From Shewanella sp. Isolate13 (GTDB lineage Bacteria; Pseudomonadota; Gammaproteobacteria; Enterobacterales; Shewanellaceae), in assembly GCF_022398325.1 (NCBI RefSeq), contig NZ_JAKEVD010000009.1:80864-144863 (forward strand): a stretch of DNA of 64,000 bases, read 5' to 3'. Positions 28,277-36,300 of this stretch are shown here, piece after piece. A program made the translations under genes and the position numbers. The notes beneath the pieces were generated by a model. It made no database searches. It was given only the letters and a program-made list of their open reading frames with translations, and was not told where the DNA came from. How positions within the stretch are numbered: the first letter of the stretch is position 1; the number at the start of each line of letters is the position of its first letter.

Positions 28277-29047
28277 ATGCAAACATTGACAATAGATATT
28301 AGTGGTTCCAAAGCCTTATTTGAGATAGATATTCAAGGCCGAATTGAGCAGTATAAAATTGCGCTGGCTGATAGCTTCAATCTCGCGAGTTTGAACTCGC
28401 TGATAGCGGAATTGGAACAGGACTATGGTCTGAATGATTATGCTCTGGGGATAGCCGTCCCTGGTTTGGTGCAGGCGCAGGAGTTGGTCTCATGTCAGTC
28501 TTTACCCGGCCTTAAGGGACTAAGTGCTGCTAAGTTAATCACTCAGGCGAGTCAGACTCTCATTGCCAATGACTGCGACGCAGGAATGCAGGCTTTAGTC
28601 GATCCTAAGCAAGTGTGTGAGTTGCTAGTGATGTGCGATGTGGGGATCGGCTTATCGATCGCCATCAACGGCGTACCTTTTACTGGCGCATCTGGCATGG
28701 CTGGGGAGTTGGGGCACAGTCGTTTATTGACAGAGTTTGGTGAGTTTAGCTTAGAGCAAGTCGCGAGTGGGGCAGCGATTAAACGTCGTAATTGGACCCG
28801 CAATGAAGATATTGCACGAGCGGGCAGCTATATCGGCGCGAGCCTTGCTTGGGTGGTAAACCTATTTAATCCATCTCGGATCTACCTAGCTGGTAGCTTG
28901 ATGGATAACCCTCACTACTATCAAGCCTGCTTGGCTTCGATTAAAGAGATGGCACTGGCGATCCCTGTGGCGCAGGTGAAGATTAACCGTGTCGATGATC
29001 GTGAAACGATCGTCTGTCGCGGCCTTAAGGTGATGCTAGCGAAGTAA
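28277..29047 (+). CDS. ROK-family protein, putative sugar kinase lacking the zinc motif
   Basis: A 256-residue ASKHA-fold protein of the ROK family (glucokinase, N-acetylglucosamine or N-acetylmannosamine kinases, and repressors). It has the N-terminal phosphate loop in altered form (DISGSKA instead of DIGGT), an acidic catalytic region (IANDCDAG, residues about 95-102) and GMAGELGHSRL (about 139-149). The CxCGxxGC zinc-binding motif that should follow is absent, and the protein is shorter than usual (about 300). There is no DNA-binding domain, so it is not a NagC-type repressor. A terminator lies at 29065-29090. Kinase activity is possible but unproven. Confidence 0.8.
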   Translation: MQTLTIDISGSKALFEIDIQGRIEQYKIALADSFNLASLNSLIAELEQDYGLNDYALGIAVPGLVQAQELVSCQSLPGLKGLSAAKLITQASQTLIANDCDAGMQALVDPKQVCELLVMCDVGIGLSIAINGVPFTGASGMAGELGHSRLLTEFGEFSLEQVASGAAIKRRNWTRNEDIARAGSYIGASLAWVVNLFNPSRIYLAGSLMDNPHYYQACLASIKEMALAIPVAQVKINRVDDRETIVCRGLKVMLAK

Positions 29048-29064
29048 GCCTTAATATGGTGATG

Positions 29065-29090
29065 CAGCGACAGCCTAGCCGTCGCTGTTT
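29065..29090 (+). terminator. Terminator after ROK gene
   Basis: A 7-bp stem (CAGCGAC / GTCGCTG) with a 9-nt loop followed by a TTTTCAT tract, 18 nt after the stop. Confidence 0.8.
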
Positions 29091-29116
29091 TCATCTTATC
29101 TGAATACTGCTCAGCT

Positions 29117-29917
29117 TTAGCTTGGCTCCTCTACTATGACAAAGCCTCTATTTTTGTTTACATCCATCGTTGCCATCGCCTTTAACAGTGCCTGACTATT
29201 TACCCATACCCAGTTCTGATAAGTATTGGAGACATCCATTATCAAAAAAGAATCTGAATCATGGTGATAAGCCACTATAGGGGAGAAGTGCCCGGCTCCT
29301 TTCTGTTTTAAACTGGCCCTAGCGTAATTTGCAATAATATAGGCTCGTTGCTGTTGTAGCGCAGAGATTAGATGCTGCTTCACCCCTGAGAGATACTCAG
29401 TATTTGCCAGCTGTTTAGTATCGACATGGGTTTTGCTTGTTTTAAAGTTCAAAGATTGGGCTAATGCTTCTAGCTCTTCTAACTGCATACCTAACTGACC
29501 AGTGAACTGTGTCGTCTTAGGCTTACCCAGCAGCTGTGACTTTGTCAGCGTACTGCTGGCTAAAATACTCGCCTGACTGTAGCGGTGAAACAGTGGACTG
29601 ACTCCCTTAGGAAAGTATGCACTCTCCTCCTTGCTGATTAGGCGGCTATCTTGCGGGATCTTTGTGTTGTCGGCGTCAACCCTGAGTGCATTGGCGATAA
29701 TCGTCATCGAGGCTACCCCGCAAAAGACTTTATTTTCTTGGCCCTCAAAGTGTGGCGCTAGCTGGAAAAAGTCCTGCTTGGACTCTGCTAATATCAGTCG
29801 ACTTTTGCCCTCTTGGCTCGACCAGTCAATGACTTGAGCTGTTGCGGTTTGCCATAGGCATATCAATACGCCGCCTAAATAAATTGTGGCTAAACTTACG
29901 CGTCTTTTTATCTGCAT
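29117..29917 (-). CDS. Bacterial phytochelatin-synthase-like protein, exported
   Basis: A papain-fold protein of the phytochelatin synthase family, 266 residues. An N-terminal signal-like helix (about 9-27) suggests export to the periplasm. The catalytic triad of the family is visible: C66 in KVFCGVAS, H210 in GHFSP and D228 in MDVSNTYQ. The 18-residue His-Asp spacing equals that of the plant enzyme. Bacterial members lack the plant C-terminal half, as here, and those studied (for example alr0975 of Nostoc) mainly remove glycine from glutathione. Glutathione gamma-Glu-Cys-forming hydrolysis is therefore the likely activity. Metal tolerance is possible but nothing in the surroundings supports it. 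Confidence 0.9.
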   Translation of the reverse strand: MQIKRRVSLATIYLGGVLICLWQTATAQVIDWSSQEGKSRLILAESKQDFFQLAPHFEGQENKVFCGVASMTIIANALRVDADNTKIPQDSRLISKEESAYFPKGVSPLFHRYSQASILASSTLTKSQLLGKPKTTQFTGQLGMQLEELEALAQSLNFKTSKTHVDTKQLANTEYLSGVKQHLISALQQQRAYIIANYARASLKQKGAGHFSPIVAYHHDSDSFLIMDVSNTYQNWVWVNSQALLKAMATMDVNKNRGFVIVEEPS

Positions 29918-30261
29918 CTTGCTTCTTCGTATAACAGTGAGTGAACTGGCTTGAATGATCTCGAGTTACAGCTTTCTATGCATCACTAGCAGTCTTAGTT
30001 GTTTTAGTAAAACAGAGCTTGTTGTACATACGGGGAGCACCAATTTGAGTGCTAATCAAAGTTGAACCCAAAAGAGAAGTTAATAGAAGTCAGATTTTAT
30101 GGGGATTAGATCGACAATTATTTGCACTTTAACTTATTTATTACTGACGTTTTGTATATTTTATGCTAGAAAGTGGGCATTGTGATTGAGTTAAACCATA
30201 GAGCCTTGTTTAAGGTTTGATTGTGTTTAAGTATAAATAATTAAAAGTTAAGGGTAAGTAT
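29918..30261. other. Intergenic region upstream of M24 peptidase gene
   Basis: About 340 bp, AT-rich towards the right, with no coding sequence supported. It must hold the promoters of the two divergent neighbours. A small AGCAC/GTGCT inverted repeat lies at 30036-30053. The ribosome-binding site AAGGGTAAG lies before 30262. Confidence 0.45.
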
Positions 30262-31479
30262 ATGACCTTAGGTGTTGGCGGTTCTACCGCAGAGCAGGAA
30301 TTAGCAAAACTAACCGATATGACTCAAGGCGTTGAGCCTATTAGCCGTGAAGAGTATCAAGCTCGAATCACTAAGGCGCAAGGGATCATGAAGGAGCAGG
30401 GCATTGCCGCTATTTATCTAAATGCTGGCACGAACCTGTACTACTACACGGGAACGCGTTGGTACGCGAGTGAACGTATGGTTGGAGCGATTCTACCTGC
30501 TCAGGGCGATGTCGAATATATCGCGCCTGCGTTTGAAGTCGATACTCTGAATGGCTTTATGGTTATCGAAGGTAAGGTGAATACTTGGCAAGAAGATGAA
30601 AGTCCTTTTGCTTTGTTTGGTAACGTACTGGCTAACATGGGGATCGAAAGCGGTGATATCGGTATCGACGAGTCTGCGGCTTTCTTTATTTTCGATGGCG
30701 TGCGTCAAGCCCACCCTCAGTATAACTATGTTAATGCTAAACCTGTCACTGCCGGTTGCCGTATGATCAAGTCGGCTGTTGAACTGAGCCTGCTGCAACG
30801 CGCTAAAGATATGACAATGGAAGTGCATAAAGCGGTTGCGCGCATTTTACACGAAGGCATTACTACTAGCGAAGTGGAAGCCTTTATCAATGCCGCCCAC
30901 ATTAAAGTCGGTATTCCTGCGGGCTCATACTTCTGTATCGTGCTATTTGGTGAAGACAGCGCCTATCCCCACGGAGTTAAATCACCCAAAGCATTGGAGC
31001 TGAATGATACCGTATTGATCGACACCGGTTGTCAGCTACATGGTTATAACTCAGATATCACCCGTACTTATGTATATGGTGAGCCTAGCCCACGTCAGCG
31101 TGAGTTGTGGCAGCTTGAGCAAGACGCACAGATCGCAGGTTTTGAAGCGGCGCAACTCGGCGCAACTTGTGCTAGCGTTGACCGTGCAGCCCGTGATGTA
31201 CTCGAAGCGGCAGGTTTTGGTCCCGGTTATGATGTGCCAGGACTTCCGCACCGCACTGGTCATGGCGTGGGGCTCGATATCCATGAATGGCCATACCTAG
31301 TGCTAAACGATCATACTCCACTTGAAGCGGGTATGTGTTTCAGTAATGAACCAATGCTATGTGTACCAAGCGAGTTTGGTGTGCGCCATGAAGACCACTT
31401 CTATATGAGTGAGGAGGGTCCTGTGTGGTTCACTAAGCCTGCGCACTCAATTGACGACCCATTCGGTTACGAAGCTTAA
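30262..31479 (+). CDS. M24-family Xaa-Pro dipeptidase-like metallopeptidase
   Basis: A 405-residue cytoplasmic pita-bread peptidase. A creatinase-type N-terminal domain (about 30-170) precedes the catalytic domain. All five metal-ligand regions are present: LIDTGCQLHGYNSDITRTY, then HRTGHGVGLDIHEWP, then SNEPML, then GVRHEDHFYM. Proline dipeptides are the default substrate guess. Ectoine hydrolases and related enzymes share the fold, but there are no ectoine genes nearby. The ATG at 30262 has a good ribosome-binding site (AAGGG). A bidirectional terminator follows. Confidence 0.9.
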   Translation: MTLGVGGSTAEQELAKLTDMTQGVEPISREEYQARITKAQGIMKEQGIAAIYLNAGTNLYYYTGTRWYASERMVGAILPAQGDVEYIAPAFEVDTLNGFMVIEGKVNTWQEDESPFALFGNVLANMGIESGDIGIDESAAFFIFDGVRQAHPQYNYVNAKPVTAGCRMIKSAVELSLLQRAKDMTMEVHKAVARILHEGITTSEVEAFINAAHIKVGIPAGSYFCIVLFGEDSAYPHGVKSPKALELNDTVLIDTGCQLHGYNSDITRTYVYGEPSPRQRELWQLEQDAQIAGFEAAQLGATCASVDRAARDVLEAAGFGPGYDVPGLPHRTGHGVGLDIHEWPYLVLNDHTPLEAGMCFSNEPMLCVPSEFGVRHEDHFYMSEEGPVWFTKPAHSIDDPFGYEA

Positions 31480-31501
31480 TACAGCTAGCTTTTGCCAAAC
31501 A

Positions 31502-31536
31502 AAAGCCCGAATGGTTATCCATTCGGGCTTTGTTTT
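31502..31536. terminator. Bidirectional terminator
   Basis: A 13-bp stem (AAAGCCCGAATGG / CCATTCGGGCTTT) with a 4-nt loop between two convergent genes, with T-rich flanks on both strands. Confidence 0.92.
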
Positions 31537-31557
31537 ATTTCAAAAAAATAATCAGTG

Positions 31558-32028
31558 TTAATCAATACTGATTAGCTCAACATCAAAGATTAGGGTGGAG
31601 CCTCCGCCGATCTTACCAGCACTACGATTACCGTATGCCAGCTCACTTGGTATAAAGAAGCGTGCTTTCTCGCCGACGACCATCAACTGTACGCCTTCGG
31701 TCCAACCCTTAATTACTCGATTAAGTGGAAATGCGATGGGTTCGCCACGTTCAACAGAGCTATCGAACACAGTGCCATCGATTAAGGTGCCATGATAGTG
31801 CACGGTCACTGTGTCGTTGGCCTTTGGGTGTACAGTGCCAGTTCCAGGCTCAAGCACTTGGTATTGCAGTCCAGAAGCCGTGGTCGTTACACCATCTTTT
31901 AGTTTGTTCTCGGCAAGGAACGCATTGCCTAAGGCGATATTTTCTTTGGCCGCTTTCTGGTTATTCATCGAGGAAAAAAAGTAAAAAACAACACAAGCAA
32001 TTACCACAACCGCTAAAACCATTCTCAT
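31558..32028 (-). CDS. FKBP-type peptidyl-prolyl cis-trans isomerase
   Basis: A prolyl isomerase anchored in or exported across the inner membrane. The ATG at 32028 is chosen because AAGGTGG lies about 7 nt upstream. A GTG start at 32058 would add 10 residues. From the ATG the protein has 156 residues: one hydrophobic helix (MRMVLAVVVIACVVFYFF), a short linker, then the FKBP domain (about 55-156) with VTVHYHGTLIDGTVFDSS, VIKGWTEGVQ and IPSELAYG, which form the active site. It is the single-domain FklB/FkpA-like type. It probably assists protein folding in the periplasm. Confidence 0.92.
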   Translation of the reverse strand: MRMVLAVVVIACVVFYFFSSMNNQKAAKENIALGNAFLAENKLKDGVTTTASGLQYQVLEPGTGTVHPKANDTVTVHYHGTLIDGTVFDSSVERGEPIAFPLNRVIKGWTEGVQLMVVGEKARFFIPSELAYGNRSAGKIGGGSTLIFDVELISID

Positions 32029-32301
32029 TTTTGAGCCACCTTGTTTTGATTTGACCACCTATGATAGCGAATCGCTATCTGTAGGTAAATCTTGGTATTA
32101 ACACCAAAGTACGCCGCTTCTATCGTTTTGCTACTAAGCTTTAGGGTATTTGCTCAGAGAGAAAATTCGCCGCCAAATAATTGATTGATAAGCACTGCTT
32201 ATATGAATTATTGTTGGCACTTATGTGTTAATGTTGCCGGGTTGGGCTACTATGTTCGGTTGCGAATCTAATCTTTAACACGCGGTTATCGAGGAAAAGT
32301 C

Positions 32302-33372
32302 ATGTTTAAACCAAGCTCCGTGAGAAGTTTCTCAATTGTCCTTTCGACTCTGCTATATCTGCCTTTAGCTGTATCTTACGCCGCGCAGCTTGATGGCGCA
32401 GAGCCTGCACAAGAGTTTGAGCCTTACTTTTATCTTGGAGCAAAGGCAGGCCAGATGCATTATCAAAATGCGTGTGAAAGCTGGAGCATAGCCTGTGATG
32501 GAAACGATGTTGGCTTCGGCGGTTTTGCGGGTTATCAAGCGTGGCAATATTTAGGTTTTGAGACCGCTTACCTTGACCTAGGGGAGGCGGTGGCGCATTA
32601 CTCAGAAAGCGGTGTCGATAATACTTATATTGGCAGCATGAAAGGCTGGGAACTCTCGGCAGTGACTCGGTTTAGCTTGAGTGAAAGTTTTGAGCTATTT
32701 GCAAAGGCTGGTGGTTTCTATTGGGATGGTGATAATCGTGGCCCTTACAGCCGTAACTCAGATTCTGATTGGGCGCCGATACTAGGTGCTGGGGTTGAGT
32801 ATCAGCTATCGCCTTCATGGGTCGCGCGACTCGAATATCAATATATCGATAGCTTAGGCAGTGAGCTGATTGGTGGTAGCAATGGCCACTTAACCACTTT
32901 AGGTATTAGCTATCGTTTTGGTCAAAGTGCAGAAAAAGTGCAGCCGCCTGTTAAAGAAATTCCGGTAACCTTACCTGAAAAAATTCCTCCAGTAACACCT
33001 AAAACTCTTGTATTACCTGCAGTAACGGTAACCAGTTTATTTGATTTTGACAGCAGTAAATTAACCAATCCCGACTCTTTAGCACCAGTGGTTGAGCGGT
33101 TAAAGCAAGTCCCCACGGCTGTAGCCAATATTAAAGGTTATACCGACTCTAAAGGCAACGCAGCCTACAACCAAGCATTGTCGGAACGTAGGGCTCAAGC
33201 CGTCGCGGACTATCTCATTGCGGCGGGCATAAAACCCGAGCAGATAGAGGTACATGGTTATGGTGAGCAATTCCCGGTAATGAAAAATGATACCCCTGAG
33301 CATCGCCATGAAAACCGCCGAGTGTTAATACACATCCAATCAACGACATCAGAAATGAAGCCGGAGATCTAA
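32302..33372 (+). CDS. OmpA-family outer-membrane protein
   Basis: A 356-residue outer-membrane protein. A signal peptide (about 1-28) is followed by an eight-strand OmpA-like barrel (about 38-210, ending ...HLTTLGISYRFGQ). A proline-rich linker (about 215-240) leads to a C-terminal OmpA peptidoglycan-binding domain (about 245-350) with FDFDSSKL, GYTDSKGNAAYNQALSERRA and NRRVLI. It should tie the outer membrane to the cell wall. The next gene, a giant repeat lipoprotein, starts only 2 nt after the stop, so the two are almost certainly cotranscribed and probably work together at the cell surface. Confidence 0.93.
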   Translation: MFKPSSVRSFSIVLSTLLYLPLAVSYAAQLDGAEPAQEFEPYFYLGAKAGQMHYQNACESWSIACDGNDVGFGGFAGYQAWQYLGFETAYLDLGEAVAHYSESGVDNTYIGSMKGWELSAVTRFSLSESFELFAKAGGFYWDGDNRGPYSRNSDSDWAPILGAGVEYQLSPSWVARLEYQYIDSLGSELIGGSNGHLTTLGISYRFGQSAEKVQPPVKEIPVTLPEKIPPVTPKTLVLPAVTVTSLFDFDSSKLTNPDSLAPVVERLKQVPTAVANIKGYTDSKGNAAYNQALSERRAQAVADYLIAAGIKPEQIEVHGYGEQFPVMKNDTPEHRHENRRVLIHIQSTTSEMKPEI

Positions 33373-33374
33373 CT

Positions 33375-36300
33375 ATGTCCTTATTTAAACAAGTATATCG
33401 CCAGCTGTTCTTGCTGACTTTATTGATTCTTGCTGGTTGTGGTGGCGATGACGATGGTTTTCCTACAGGGGGCTGCGGTGGACCCGGTGACCCATGCCCT
33501 GCCTATGCGGTCGCTCTTGATATTACTCCAAGCAACAGTGTTATCGCAGTAAGTACCCAGCAAATTTATCAAGCTATCGCGACCTACAGCGACGGTGAAA
33601 TTAAGGATGTTAGCCAAGAGGTCAGCTGGTCGAGCAGTGAGCCTACGCTTGCCAGTATTTCTGCAAATGGTGTCGCTATGGGGGTCTTAGCGGGAGAGGT
33701 GCAGATCACCGCAAGTCTTCCCCCTGCACAAGAAGGGGGCACGGTATTAACCGATAGCGCGGCACTTAAGGTGACGGATGCCGCTCTGACCGCACTGAAT
33801 ATTGAACCTGGACAGGCACAGATATTGGTTGGAATGAGTCAGCGTTATCGTGCCTTGGCTTTATTTGCCGATGGTCATCAACAAGATGTGACTAACGATG
33901 CTAGCTGGACAAGCTTAGACACCAATATCGCAACGATAGGGAGCGATGGAGAAGCTATCGGCATTGCAACAGGGCTTACAGTGGGTGTAACGCAGGTGAA
34001 AGCGCATTTTTCTGCTCAAGAGGCATTGGCTACATTAGTCGTGCTAGCGACTAAACCTAGTCAGCTATTGATTACTCCCCCTAATGAAGTATTACCAAAC
34101 GGCACCAGTCTGCAGTATCAAGCCCACCTGATCTTAGAGGACGGTTTGAGTATCGATGTGACGCCGCAGTCAGCGTGGCAAAGCTCCTCCGTGGATATTG
34201 CGTCTATCGATGACCAAGGTTTTTTGGTGGCTAAGACACTGGGGCAAACACGAGTGAGCGCGACGCTCTCCTTTGCCGATATTAGCTTATCCGATACAAC
34301 CAGCGCGACGGTTGTGGATGCGCAGCTCAGTAACTTAATCGTGACTCCCTCCCAGGGGATATTTCCTGTGGGAACCAAAGGCAGTTATGTTGCTACGGCC
34401 TACTTTTCAGATGGTCAGGTAAAAGATGTGAGCCGTGATGCACTCTGGTCTGCATCACAACCTGATGTTGTCGACATAACAGCACAAGGGCAAAATGCTG
34501 GCGATGCCACTGCTATAGCGGTTGGTAGTTCAAGCATTACCGCCACCTATCAAGAGCTAAGTGCCGATGCACAGCTAGAGGTTACCGATGCTGTGTTAAC
34601 CTCGCTGCAGATCTCTCCTTTAAATACCCAAGTACCGGCTGGTACTCAGGTTCAATATCACGCCCATGCAAGTTTTAGTGATGGTAGCGTAAAAGATGTC
34701 ACGAGTTTGGGGTATTGGCAAAGTAGTGAGCCGCAAATCGCTTCTGTTGGCTTAACGGGAGGGCTTTCTGGCATCGCGGATACTTATCTAGAGGGGGTTA
34801 CCGAGATCCGCTTCGATTATCTGGGACAGAGTCAGTCGACAGAGTTAATGGTGACGGCAGCGACTTTGGTCGATTTACAGATCTCACCGAGAGATCTGCA
34901 GGTACCCATAGGGACGCAAGGCCAATATATTGCAATTGCCTATTACTCAGATGGGCATAGCAAGGATGTTACGAAGCAGGCGAGCTGGATATCGAGTAAC
35001 AGAGAAGTCGTGAGCATTGTTAATACCGGAGTCGATGCTGGTTATGCCAAGGGACTTAGCGAGGGGCTGGTAGAGATCACGGCAACCTATGCAGGGCTAA
35101 GCTCTGGAGTCAGCTCAACATCTATGGGGCGCGATTCGCAAGCTGTAGCTGAGATTGGGGCATTGACAACCATCAGCAGCAAAACAACGGCCAAGGTCAC
35201 CCCTGCAATTTTACAGAGCCTAATCATCTCACCAGTCAGCGCGAGCGTTGCAGCAGGCAATCATCAGCCTTATCAATTGTTCGCGCTCTTTTCTGATGCT
35301 AGCAGTAAAGAGGTGACACCTTACGCCTATTGGCAAACCAGTGATACCAGCATTGCCACCATCGACCGCTTTGGCTTAGCGCATAGTCTTGTTGAGGGAC
35401 AGGTGAAGATTGTTGCCAGTTATCTTGGCATGCAGGTCAGTGCCGATTTAGTTGTGACTGATGCGGTGATCGCTCAGTTGCAGGTTTCCCCCGCAGAGAG
35501 CAGCATCGCAGTAGGTTATAGCCAGCAACTGATTGCAACGGCCTATTATTCAGATGGTCATAGCAGCGATGTCTCTAGCTTAGCCAATTGGAGTTCGCTG
35601 TCGCCCTCAATTGTTCAGGTGAACGCCACAGGACTTGCCGAAGGTGCGGCTCAAGGGAGCTCGAGCATCGAGGCTAGCTATCAAGGCATGCAAGCAAGCG
35701 CCAATGTTAATGTCACCAGTGCAATACTCGAGTCGGTTACTTTGACACCTGTAACAGCGACAGTGGCGGCGGGGAACACTCAGCAGTATCGATTGTTTGG
35801 CATATTCTCTGACGGTAGTCATAAAGAGTTAACTTATGTAGCCAGCTGGCAGTCCAAGGCATTAGCAGTTGCAACCATTGATAAATATGGCTTAGCCCAA
35901 AGTTATCAACTGGGGATGAGTCAGATCCAAGCGAGTTATATCGGTTTCTCAGCGGTTGCAGAGCTTAATGTGACCGATGCCGAAGTGACTAGTCTTCAAG
36001 TCTCTCCTGCAAACCTATCGGTTCCGTTGGGGACGACGGGGCAGTATCGCGCCGATGCATTTTATTCCGATGGTCATACGAGTGATGTCACCCATTTAGC
36101 CACTTGGAGTGTTATCGATCCAAGCCTAGTTAATATTGCGGCAACGGGAAGCGAGGCGGGCTTTGCCGAGGCAATTGCGGTCGGGATGACAAAAGTGCAA
36201 GCCGATTTTGAAGGGCAGAGCGATAAGGTTGATGTGAAGGTAACCGATGCTGTCATTGAAAACCTAGTGATCTCACCGGCTTATAGCAGTATTGCTGCAG

